The notes under the pieces: model-generated
Seen by the model: the letters and a program-made list of their open reading frames with translations, nothing else
Told to the model about the DNA's origin: nothing
Databases searched by the model: none
Part shown: one piece after another, positions 25,555-32,744 of the stretch
Numbering within the stretch: position 1 is the stretch's first letter
Layout of the letters: each line of letters begins with the position of its first letter
Translations under genes and position numbers: made by a program
Assembly: GCF_900538275.1 (NCBI RefSeq)
Contig: NZ_LR130778.1
Coordinates: 1,271,001 to 1,335,000 of the forward strand
From: Petrocella atlantisensis
GTDB lineage: Bacteria > Bacillota > Clostridia > Lachnospirales > Vallitaleaceae
Direction of reading: 5' to 3'
DNA length: 64,000 bases

Positions 25555-25930
25555 AAGAAGAAAGCACCCGCTTCATAATTTCCAGTTCTTTATCTTTACC
25601 GTATGGTATCCCAGTGGTATTGGGTGCAAATGCAGTTAACTTATCACTTAAGATACAATCAATTGTTGGTATAAGTACATTTACTGGATCTCCATCCGTT
25701 ATCAAAAAAGTACTTTCTATGGGCATTGTCACCATTTCAACAAATGGATTATCCTCGTACAGAATATCTAGCAGAATATACTTTTCGGTATCATCCAGCA
25801 ACGATGTGAAATAAAACTTATAATGTACCTTCGGTATTCCATTTTCATTCTTTCGTTCATTCTTCTCATATTTGGTAAATATGAAATTATCGGCTAACAC
25901 TCCATCCATCAATGCATCAAGTCCCTCATG
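25555..25930 (-). pseudogene. AbiEii/AbiGii toxin-like nucleotidyltransferase fragment
   Basis: The minus frame reads HEGLDALMDGVLADNFIFTK and later KVHYKFYFTSLLDD, ILLDILYEDNPFVEMV and IDCILSDKLTAFAPNTTGIP, then GKDKELEIMK. The latter stretch is the conserved SDKLxAFAPxTxGIP signature of AbiEii-type toxins. A TAG precedes the first residue and the IS605-type element interrupts the 3' side, so both ends are missing. No AbiEi antitoxin gene remains in 25931-26226. Confidence 0.75.
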
Positions 25931-26052
25931 CTAATGTTGGCTTTCCATCAACAATCCTATTAAGAAATTTATAAATCTTTCATTCTTCCTATACCCCCAT
26001 AGTAACAAGGTCTTTCTGAAATATCTTTACACACGCCTCGTTTCATTTATAT

Positions 26053-26084
26053 CACGTTATTCTTTATAATCAGGGAATAACGTG
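26053..26084. other. 10-bp perfect stem-loop
   Basis: CACGTTATTC and GAATAACGTG are separated by 12 nt. No T run on either strand, so not a typical terminator. The 25931-26226 gap shows no gene. Confidence 0.4.
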
Positions 26085-26220
26085 CTAAAACTAAAATTCA
26101 ATGAACCCCTTTAGATATCTATCCATGCACATACAATCGCCTGATATGGTACTAATGATACAATTATTTTTGAATAGTAGTCAAGTCATTCTTTTGAATT
26201 ATAAATTAAAGAAAATCTAA

Positions 26221-26264
26221 TAAAAACAGGCATTCGAAAGCGAGTGAAAGCGGTCGAATGCCTG
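26221..26264 (-). terminator. Terminator after KilA-N copy 1
   Basis: An 11-bp perfect stem CAGGCATTCGA / TCGAATGCCTG with a 16-nt loop is followed on the minus strand by TTTTTATTAG. Confidence 0.8.
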
Positions 26265-26471
26265 GAATGTTTATGTGATTGCTTTTCTATTACTAAAATC
26301 CAATTTATGCGCTAACATTTGTTCTTACACCTGATACATACCAAAATTAGCCTAAATCCTTTATTTACAATGCTTTAAAAGGCAAATCTTCTCTATTTGC
26401 CTTAAGTAGACAATAATGATGGTATCCGGGCCTGACATTTCCTTGGCGGTAAGCATGTGATTGGCCCAGCC

Positions 26472-27318
26472 TCATTTCTTTTCCAATTTCTTGATTTCGC
26501 TTGTCCCAATCTCTTCTATTGCCTTTAACTGACTTCTTGCCAATTGATGCAATAGTTGCACTCTTTCAGCTTGTGACTTATCTTGTTCAATCAAAATTGC
26601 ATTATAGCTCTCCATATTTGCCAAAACCAGCAATTGATTCAAAGTAGCATAGTCCCTTATATTTCCTTTCATTTTAGTATTTTCTTCACGCCACTGTTTT
26701 GCAGTTATTCCAAATAGCGCTACATTAAGCAGATCTGCTTCGCTAGCATAGGTCATAGAAATTTGATATGCTGTCAATTCGGGTGGCAACAAATTTTCTT
26801 TTATTGCATCTGTATGAATTCTATAGTTCAACTTTGAGATTTCACGGTTCAAATTCCAACCTAGTGAAAATCTGCTGCTTTCATCAGTTTTCAGTCTCTT
26901 ATAATCTTTTATTATGTAGAGTTTAAATTCTGCTGAAATCCAAGATGCAAATTCAAGCGCTATGTCAGAATGGGCAAATGTACCACCATATCGTCCCGAT
27001 TTAGAAATTATGCCTTTTGCATTTACAGCTGTTATCCATTTTGTGGGTGACATTGTAAATGCATTCAGTCCCGCTTCTTTTCTAAACCCGTCGAATTCGA
27101 CGGGTTTAGAAATCTTGATTATGTAAGCTTTCCCATAATCCTAAAAACTCAATAGTATCCCGGTTACGCATCCAATTCTTAATGACATCATTCGGCTCGT
27201 TGCTTTTATATCTAGCTATATCTGTAAGCGAAATGTATTCATTATGAAAATCTTCAGTGTAAATTGAAATGTCTATTCCTTTAGCATGGATGGTTTCTTT
27301 AATCGACTTTTTCAACAT
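26472..27318 (-). pseudogene. KilA-N domain protein, copy 1, frameshifted
   Basis: The first 70 codons read MLKKSIKETIHAKGIDISIY to WESLHNQDF and then hit TAA. The rest, from KPVEFDGFRKEAGLNAF to SEIKKLEKK, continues in another frame. Comparison with copy 2 shows one extra base in GATTTCTAAACCC (copy 2: GATTTTAAACCC). The shift lies in the left arm of a perfect 34-bp palindrome. The KilA-N DNA-binding domain is thus split from its C-terminal helical part. The gene has an intact promoter and terminator, so it was lost late. Confidence 0.9.
27079..27112. repeat. 34-bp perfect palindrome in KilA-N copy 1
   Basis: The 17-bp arms run TTTCTAAACCCGTCGAA and its exact inverse, centred on GAATTC. It covers the frameshift site. 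Confidence 0.95.
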
Positions 27319-27364
27319 GCCTAATCCTCCTACATTGTCGTAGAAATTTCTTGCTCTGTTATTT

Positions 27365-27400
27365 ATTATATCGCATACGCAAACAAAGAACAAGTGTTCG
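27365..27400 (-). promoter_or_regulatory. Promoter of KilA-N copy 1 with LexA/DinR-like box
   Basis: -35 TTGTTC (27388-27393), 17-bp spacer, -10 TATAAT (27365-27370). The -35 is covered by CGAACACTTGTTC (27388-27400), matching the Gram-positive SOS box CGAAC-N4-GTTCG except the last base. Confidence 0.75.
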
Positions 27401-27474
27401 CTTTTGCTATTTGCCCTTTTAACGTATTTAATCGTTTTAATCGTTTGTGTTAATCATTTTGTTTACAAACGTAA

Positions 27475-27513
27475 ACCCTTGAAAACCGCCTTACCTGGTC
27501 GGTCTCAAGGGTT
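27475..27513 (-). terminator. Terminator after rlmD-like remnant copy d
   Basis: Minus-strand stem CCCTTGAgACC / GGTTTTCAAGGG followed by TTTACG. Same style as the terminators at 2998 and 9748. Confidence 0.55.
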
Positions 27514-27517
27514 TTTT

Positions 27518-27556
27518 CTATTTTTTATTCAGCAGACAGACCGTCTCCACATGCCT
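27518..27556 (-). pseudogene. rlmD/rumA-like 3' remnant (copy d)
   Basis: Codons for RHVETVCLLNKK and a TAG stop at 27518-27520, then a hairpin terminator. This is the best-preserved C-terminal end of an RlmD-type methyltransferase among the small remnants. Confidence 0.65.
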
Positions 27557-27625
27557 TGAGTAGACAAAAATGATGAAGCTCAGGCATAGTAATTCCTTGG
27601 CGAAAATGTATTCTTTTAAAACAAA

Positions 27626-28483
27626 TTAAGAGAATGATTTTCCTTTTTCTAATTTCTTGATTTCACTCGTCCCAATTTCTTCTATTGCTTTTAATTGACG
27701 TATTGCCAATCGATTTAATAATTGTAATCTTTCAGCTTGCGACTTACCTTGCACAATCAAAATGGCATTATAGCTTTCCATATTCGCCAATACCAACAAT
27801 TGATTCAAAGTAGCATAGTCCCTCATATTTCCCTTTTGACTTACATTCTTATCACGCCACTCTTTCGCTGTTTTTCCAAATAGTGCTACGTTAAGCAGAT
27901 CTGCTTCGCTAGCATAGGTCATAGATATTTGATAAGCGGTCAATTCAGGTGGTAACAAATTCTCTTTTATGGCATCTGTATGAATGCGATAATTCAACTT
28001 TGAGATTTCACGGTTTAAATTCCAGTCTAATGAGAGTCTGCTACTTTCATCAGTTTTCAATCGCTTATAGTCTTTAATAATATAGAGTTTAAACTCAGCC
28101 GAAATCCAAGATGCAAACTCAAATGCAATATCAGAATGTGCAAACGTACCACCATATCGCCCTGATTTTGAAACAATACCAATTGCATTAACGGTTGTAA
28201 TCCATTTTGTTGGAGACATTGTAAATGCATTCAACCCTGCATCTTTTTTAAACCCGTCGAATTCGACGGGTTTAAAATCTTGGTTATGTAAACTTTCCCA
28301 TAGCCCCAAAAATTCTAAAGTATCCCGATTACGCATCCAATTCTTTATTACATCGTTTGGTTCATCGCTTTTATATCTTGCAATATCTGTAAGTGAAATG
28401 TATTCATTATGAAAATCTTCACTGTAAATTGAAATGTCTATTCCTTTTGAATGAATGGTTTCTTTAATTGGCTTTTTTAACAT
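27626..28483 (-). CDS. KilA-N domain protein (phage antirepressor type), intact copy
   Basis: 285 residues. The N-terminal KilA-N DNA-binding fold spans about 12-120: YISLTDIARYKSDEPNDVIK, NWMRNRDTLEFLGLWE and SGRYGGTFAHSDIAFEFASW. A helical C-terminal region follows (YIIKDYKRLKTDE, YASEADLLNVALFG, then a coiled end). Such proteins occur in phages and integrative elements as regulators or antirepressors. GGAGGG precedes the ATG at 28483. Its promoter carries a LexA-like box, suggesting induction on DNA damage. A broken paralogue lies downstream. Confidence 0.88.
   Translation of the reverse strand: MLKKPIKETIHSKGIDISIYSEDFHNEYISLTDIARYKSDEPNDVIKNWMRNRDTLEFLGLWESLHNQDFKPVEFDGFKKDAGLNAFTMSPTKWITTVNAIGIVSKSGRYGGTFAHSDIAFEFASWISAEFKLYIIKDYKRLKTDESSRLSLDWNLNREISKLNYRIHTDAIKENLLPPELTAYQISMTYASEADLLNVALFGKTAKEWRDKNVSQKGNMRDYATLNQLLVLANMESYNAILIVQGKSQAERLQLLNRLAIRQLKAIEEIGTSEIKKLEKGKSFS
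28246..28277. repeat. 32-bp perfect palindrome in KilA-N copy 2
   Basis: Arms TTTTAAACCCGTCGAA and exact inverse, centred on GAATTC, within the codons for KPVEFDGF. Equivalent to 27079-27112 but with different outer bases, symmetric in each copy. Confidence 0.95.
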
Positions 28484-28564
28484 ACCTAACCCTCCTACAT
28501 TCAAAACATCAATGGATGACACATTTCTTTAATGCATGGCATGAAAACGTCTTTTCTATCCTTT

Positions 28565-28600
28565 ATTATACATCATTTGCAAATAAAGAACAAGTGTTCG
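28565..28600 (-). promoter_or_regulatory. Promoter of KilA-N copy 2 with LexA/DinR-like box
   Basis: -35 TTGTTC (28588-28593), 17-bp spacer, -10 TATAAT (28565-28570), with CGAACACTTGTTC over the -35, same geometry as copy 1. Confidence 0.75.
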
Positions 28601-28635
28601 CATTTGTGTCAATCATCTTTTTATTTAGTATAAGA

Positions 28636-28672
28636 AAAAGCCACCAAGCATGTTTACGACACTCAGTGGCTC
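28636..28672 (-). terminator. Terminator after rlmD-like remnant copy f
   Basis: Minus strand AGCCAC ... GTGGCT with imperfect inner pairing, followed by TTTTTCTTA. Confidence 0.55.
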
Positions 28673-28695
28673 TTAATCGTTCTATTAACTTATTT

Positions 28696-28870
28696 CTACT
28701 TTCTTTCCAGCTTAACTACCGTCTCAACGTGGCTTGAGCGGAAGTTATAGCTGTCAAATACTAGTAACCAAAATATTTTTATCAGAAATTCTCTTTGTGA
28801 GAACATATCCACTGTGGGCTTTCGTGTGTGAGAAGATATCAACGACATAATAACTTGGTAACTGTGTCCT
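28696..28870 (-). pseudogene. rlmD/rumA-like 3' remnant (copy f) with internal insert
   Basis: The frame ends SSHVETVVKLERK with a TAG at 28696-28698. About 75 bp upstream are codons for VDMFSQRE and before that VDIFSHT, the duplicated RlmD motif VDMFPHT. In RlmD this motif directly precedes HVETVV, so a segment of about 75-100 bp separates the two halves. The same arrangement recurs at 32570-32735. Confidence 0.65.
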
Positions 28871-28932
28871 TTACCGTAGATGACATTAACCAGCATCTGA
28901 TATCATTAAAACCAAACTTATTCCCTCTTATT

Positions 28933-29166
28933 TTATAAATCTTTTACTTGAGATTTTATAACTTCATATCCTAATTTATCGATGGCATTTTCAATATCTT
29001 TTATAGATACTTTTTCATCATCATATTCCACTCTAACTTTACTTGAATTAAATAGCACCTTTATGCTTTTTTTGTCTACTCCATCTAATGATTTAACTCC
29101 ATTTTCTATTTTTTGCATACATGATGGACATGTTAATGTTTCTAATTGAATTGTTGCTTTTTGCAT
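28933..29166 (-). CDS. Heavy-metal-associated (HMA) metallochaperone
   Basis: 77 residues forming one ferredoxin-like HMA domain. The metal site is the CPSC motif in ETLTCPSCMQKI (residues 9-20), and the family VRVEYDDEKV strand and DAIDKLGYEV end are present. It binds a soft metal ion such as Cu(I) or Zn(II) and passes it to a P1B ATPase. AAAGGAG precedes the ATG. It has its own promoter with a perfect FNR box and lies just downstream of the CPG-type ATPase gene, its likely partner. Confidence 0.9.
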   Translation of the reverse strand: MQKATIQLETLTCPSCMQKIENGVKSLDGVDKKSIKVLFNSSKVRVEYDDEKVSIKDIENAIDKLGYEVIKSQVKDL

Positions 29167-29198
29167 TTTTCATCTCTCCTTTAGTTTATGTTAATTGT

Positions 29199-29240
29199 AT
29201 TATATACTATTATTATCTATAATAAATTGATTTACATCAA
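29199..29240 (-). promoter_or_regulatory. Class II FNR-type promoter of the HMA chaperone
   Basis: Palindrome TTGATTTACATCAA (29227-29240) matches TTGAT-N4-ATCAA exactly. A consensus -10 TATAAT lies at 29199-29204 on the minus strand. The box centre falls near -41.5 from the expected start, the class II activation position. Confidence 0.85.
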
Positions 29241-29255
29241 GAATTTTATTTATTT

Positions 29256-31115
29256 TTATTTTCTTAATTTATAGCGAAGAAGTCTCATACCATTTAAAAT
29301 CACTACTAATATACTTGCTTCATGTACTAACATACCGATTGACATGTTCATCCATTCACTAAAGAATACGCTGGCAAGAAGGACTAATACAACCCCTACT
29401 GCAATAATAATATTTTGAAGCATGTTATTAGCGGTTGCTTTTGTTAAACCTAATGCATGTGGCAAGCGGCTGAAATCTGAATTCATTAAAACAACATCTG
29501 AAGTTTCGATTGCTACATCTGTTCCATTTCCCATAGCAATTCCAATTTGTGCTAGAGCTAGTGAAGGACTATCATTTACTCCATCTCCAACAAATGCCAC
29601 AATTTGACCTTTTTCTTGTAACTCTTTAATATATGTTGCTTTATCTTCTGGCAACATATGTCCATGAGCTTCTGTAAGTCCTAGTTCACGTGCTACTAAA
29701 TCAACTGTTCCTTGGTTATCACCAGAAAGAACTACTAGATTTTTAACACCAAGTTTTTTCAACTTTTTAAGATCATCTTTTACACCCGGGCGAATTTGAT
29801 CACGAATACCCATCAATGCTTTTAATTCACCATCAACTGATGTTAAAACAAGTGAATTTCCATTTTTCTCAAATCTGGCAATATCTGCACGAGCTTTTTC
29901 ACTTAAAAGAATATTTTCTTGCTCCATTAGTGCCACATTACCGACTGCAACTTTATGACCTTCTACATGAGCTACAATTCCTCCACCTTTTACAACATCT
30001 GTTTTTTCAACTGTATATAATTTTATATCTCCAATATATTCTACAACTGCTTTTGCTAATGGATGATCTGATTCCTTTTCAACACTTGCTAGATACCCTA
30101 ATACTTCATATACATTATCTGCATAAATTTCTTTATCTGCTACTTTGGGATTTCCTATTGTTAATGTACCTGTTTTGTCAAATACCATGGTATCTAGTCT
30201 GCTAAAGTCACTAATAACCTCGCTACCTTTTAGAAGGACTCCATGACGTGCTCCATTGCCAATCCCCGCGACGTTTGAAACCGGTACACCGATTACCAAT
30301 GCTCCTGGACATCCTAAAACTAATATTGTAATTGCAAGTTCAATATCCCTTGAAAATATCCATACAATAAAAGAGAGAACTAAAACAGCTGGTGTATAGT
30401 ATTTAGAAAATCTATCAATGAAACGTTCTGCTTCTGATTTTGAATCCTGCGCTTCTTCAACCAACTCAATGATTTTACCAAAAGTAGTATCCTCACCTAC
30501 ACGATCAGCAGTGATTTGAATAGTTCCATTTTCTAAAATTGTTCCGGCATATACCCCCGAATCTTTCTTTTTACTTACAGGAACCGCTTCTCCTGTAATA
30601 CTTGCTTCATTAATATGCCCTTCTCCTGTTAACACTGTACCGTCAACTGGGATTTTTGCACCCGTTTTAACAAGCAAAATATCTCCTACATCAACTTCAT
30701 CTATTTCTACTTCTTCAAACTCACCATTTTCCACTTGTTTTAAGGCACTTTCTGGTGCCATTTGAGTTAATTCTTTAATTGCAGAACGTGTTTTATTAAG
30801 TGTCCTTTGTTCTAGATAAGCTCCAAATAGAAATAAAAATGTAACAATTGCTGATTCTTCGTAGTTTCTAACTATAAAGGCTCCGATAACTGCAATGGTA
30901 ACTAAAACATCAATACTAATTACTTTGACTTTTAATGCTTGATACGCTTGAATCGCAATAGGTGAAGCTCCCAAAATTGAAGCAATTACTAATGCCCATA
31001 TGGCTATTTGTTCGTTTTCGAAGCCTAATTTACTGACAAATGCAATTATTATTAAAATTGCACTTACTATTGTAATATGGTTTTTTCTTCCTAATATAAA
31101 TTTTTGCATATTCAT
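29256..31115 (-). CDS. P1B-type heavy-metal ATPase with CPG motif
   Basis: 619 residues; no N-terminal HMA domain. The TGEAVPVSKK actuator motif lies near 171-180, the transmembrane metal motif reads LGCPGALVIGVP (about 267-278), the phosphorylation site is FDKTGTLT and the hinge GDGVNDSPSLA. The CPG triplet replaces the usual CPC, SPC or TPC, so the metal is uncertain; zinc, cobalt or iron are possible. GGGAGGAG precedes the ATG at 31115 (a second ATG at 31109 is better spaced). It is cotranscribed with the 100-residue protein upstream under an FNR box. Confidence 0.92.
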   Translation of the reverse strand: MNMQKFILGRKNHITIVSAILIIIAFVSKLGFENEQIAIWALVIASILGASPIAIQAYQALKVKVISIDVLVTIAVIGAFIVRNYEESAIVTFLFLFGAYLEQRTLNKTRSAIKELTQMAPESALKQVENGEFEEVEIDEVDVGDILLVKTGAKIPVDGTVLTGEGHINEASITGEAVPVSKKKDSGVYAGTILENGTIQITADRVGEDTTFGKIIELVEEAQDSKSEAERFIDRFSKYYTPAVLVLSFIVWIFSRDIELAITILVLGCPGALVIGVPVSNVAGIGNGARHGVLLKGSEVISDFSRLDTMVFDKTGTLTIGNPKVADKEIYADNVYEVLGYLASVEKESDHPLAKAVVEYIGDIKLYTVEKTDVVKGGGIVAHVEGHKVAVGNVALMEQENILLSEKARADIARFEKNGNSLVLTSVDGELKALMGIRDQIRPGVKDDLKKLKKLGVKNLVVLSGDNQGTVDLVARELGLTEAHGHMLPEDKATYIKELQEKGQIVAFVGDGVNDSPSLALAQIGIAMGNGTDVAIETSDVVLMNSDFSRLPHALGLTKATANNMLQNIIIAVGVVLVLLASVFFSEWMNMSIGMLVHEASILVVILNGMRLLRYKLRK

Positions 31116-31167
31116 ACTCCTCCCTATTAGATTATTTATATCTTTTCATTGCTTTGTTTATTTTCTT

Positions 31168-31470
31168 TTATGCTTCATATGCTTTATCTAATTCTGCTAA
31201 CATGTTATATACTGCTTCATAACTTTCGCATACATCACCTGGAACTGTATAATTATCTGTGATTTCACGTAATTTTACAAACTCCTCTTTTAAGTCCGGC
31301 TTTTCTACTCCCGCATCTTTTGCTTTCTTTGCAAGTTCATCATATACTTTACGAACCTGGTAGAATTCTGGATGATCTCCTCCATGAACTTTTGCTACAA
31401 CTGGAACATATTGTGCTAATGTTTTTAAATGAGTTTCCTTTACTTGATTAAAATTTAATTGTCTTGACAT
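31168..31470 (-). CDS. Small helical protein in FNR-controlled metal operon
   Basis: 100 residues, mostly helical. The conserved-looking part is QVKETHLKTLAQYVPVVAKV followed by HGGDHPEFYQVRKVYDELAK, with histidines that could bind metal or iron as in hemerythrin-like proteins. It is the first gene of the operon with the CPG ATPase (52 bp upstream of it) and is divergent from nothing; the FNR-like gene lies just before it on the same strand. I do not recognise a named family. A role in metal or oxygen handling is inferred from context. Confidence 0.7.
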   Translation of the reverse strand: MSRQLNFNQVKETHLKTLAQYVPVVAKVHGGDHPEFYQVRKVYDELAKKAKDAGVEKPDLKEEFVKLREITDNYTVPGDVCESYEAVYNMLAELDKAYEA

Positions 31471-31516
31471 ATTTTTTTCCTTCTTTCTTGTTTTATTTTT
31501 TCTTTATCTTGATTAT

Positions 31517-31558
31517 ATAATACTATAGATTGAAAGAAATTAAATTGATCTAAATCAA
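31517..31558 (-). promoter_or_regulatory. Class II FNR-type promoter of the ATPase operon
   Basis: Palindrome TTGATCTAAATCAA (31545-31558) is a perfect FNR box. A minus-strand -10 TATTAT (31517-31522; a TATAAT at 31512-31517 is an alternative) places it near -41.5. Confidence 0.8.
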
Positions 31559-31560
31559 GT

Positions 31561-32325
31561 TTATACCAACAACAATCCATCTAAATCCAAAATCTCAATC
31601 TTTCTACCTGATTTTTGTTTTATATATCCTTCATTTTCAAGGTCAGCTAACTTTCTACTAATAGTTTCTGGAGTAGTTCCTAGATAAGAGGCTAAATCCT
31701 TTTTACTCATTGGCAATTCAATTTCCGTTGGAGCATCTCCGCTTTCCATGCATTCTGCAAGAAACAGTGCTAATCTAGTATCTACCTTCTCTGTGGCAAA
31801 TCTCGTTGTTTGTTTTTCTGATGTTTCTAATCGGTTAGAGAATTCCGATAAAATCTTCAAAGATATAGTAGGGTACTTTAATAAAAATTCTTGCAAATCA
31901 TTTCTACTAATCATACATACATCGGTATCACTCATTGCTTCTGCATATGCTTCCTGAATTGATTCGCGAAACAAGGCAAGCTCTCCAGTGAAATCGCCTG
32001 GATTTAATATTCTCACTAATTGTTCTTTTCCTGATTCAGACAAACGGTAAATTCGAATTTTCCCTTTACTTACAATATATAACAAGTCGGATATATCTCC
32101 CTCTCGGTAAATTACTTCACCCTTTTTAAAAGAGGTCGATTTCGTTACTTTCATAATTTCCTCCATCTGTTCTCCTTCTAAATGATTAAAGATCGGAACT
32201 ACAGTGATACATGAAGCGTGTGAAGCTGACTCATGTCCTTGATGATGAGTGTGAGTAACATCGTGATACCCTTGTTTTTCTATATATTGATTTTTAATTT
32301 CATGCATCAAATCCTTTTTTTTCAT
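31561..32325 (-). CDS. Crp/Fnr-family regulator (FLP/FNR-like)
   Basis: 254 residues. The N-terminus is rich in histidine (HDVTHTHHQGHESASHASC) and holds a cysteine before VVPIFNHLEGEQME, as in Lactococcus FLP-type proteins. A cyclic-nucleotide-like sensor barrel follows (GEVIYREGDISDLLYIVSKG), a dimer helix, and the HTH LASYLGTTPETISRKLADLE (about 212-231). The recognition-helix pattern ETISRK fits TTGAT-N4-ATCAA sites, two of which flank the next operons. AAGGGG precedes the ATG at 32325. Confidence 0.9.
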   Translation of the reverse strand: MKKKDLMHEIKNQYIEKQGYHDVTHTHHQGHESASHASCITVVPIFNHLEGEQMEEIMKVTKSTSFKKGEVIYREGDISDLLYIVSKGKIRIYRLSESGKEQLVRILNPGDFTGELALFRESIQEAYAEAMSDTDVCMISRNDLQEFLLKYPTISLKILSEFSNRLETSEKQTTRFATEKVDTRLALFLAECMESGDAPTEIELPMSKKDLASYLGTTPETISRKLADLENEGYIKQKSGRKIEILDLDGLLLV

Positions 32326-32348
32326 TTGAATGCCCCTTTCATATTCTC

Positions 32349-32567
32349 TCATAAGGTCTCTTTAGCTTTTTCCAAGTACCCACGAGTCCAGTAAATGCAG
32401 GTAAACTTATCCGGATGAATAATTGCGTTATCATCATAGTCAGGATTTTCCAGTGTACTTTTTAGACGTCCTATTTCTTGCTTAAGTCCTCGGATGGCGG
32501 TCATTATTTCTTCCTTTGTCTTTCCTTTGAGATACTCTTCATAGTAACTTTCCGGACTAATCATCAT
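32349..32567 (-). CDS. Small helical protein fused in frame to an rlmD-like remnant
   Basis: 72 residues starting MMISPESYYEEYLKGKTKEE, then MTAIRGLKQEIGRLKSTLEN and a C-terminus FTCIYWTRGYLEKAKETL. The ATG at 32567 follows AAGGG by 8 nt. The same frame extends upstream through HVETVVLMSRVDN of an RlmD-like end, so the gene could have arisen as a read-through tail of the broken methyltransferase. It ends 23 nt before the FNR-like gene and is probably in its operon. Function unknown. Confidence 0.6.
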   Translation of the reverse strand: MMISPESYYEEYLKGKTKEEIMTAIRGLKQEIGRLKSTLENPDYDDNAIIHPDKFTCIYWTRGYLEKAKETL

Positions 32568-32569
32568 AT

Positions 32570-32735
32570 TATCTACCCTTGACATCAATACAACCGTCTC
32601 AACATGTGTTAAGAGGAAGTCATAGCTGTCAAATATTAGTATCCTGAATATTATTCTCTTTGAGGGAAGATATCAACTGAGGGCTTTCGTATGTGGGAAC
32701 ATATCAATTATTACATCGACTATGATGGCCGGGAG
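32570..32735 (-). pseudogene. rlmD/rumA-like 3' remnant (copy g) with internal insert
   Basis: Codons for THVETVVLMSR (about 32575-32607) are preceded at 32680-32710 by VDMFPHT. The intervening segment contains a second VDIFPQRE and an FDSYDF stretch, closely related to 28739-28870. This shows an old shared insertion or duplication inside the RlmD C-terminal coding region. Confidence 0.65.
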
Positions 32736-32744
32736 GAGCTTTTG

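Larger units (their letters stand above)
26395..28600 (-). repeat. Tandem duplication of a KilA-N gene unit
   Basis: Two direct units, about 26400-27400 and 27556-28600, each hold the same promoter with LexA-like box, RBS, KilA-N gene and a similar 50-bp tail. They differ by many silent changes, so the duplication is not recent. The rlmD-like remnant copy d lies at the junction. Confidence 0.85.

Noticed and set aside
25106..25912. A 268-residue open frame joining an AbiEii-like part to the TnpA transposase
   Set aside because: The junction falls at the IS200/IS605 left end and tnpA has its own TTG start with GAGGTG; it is read-through of an insertion, not a fusion protein.
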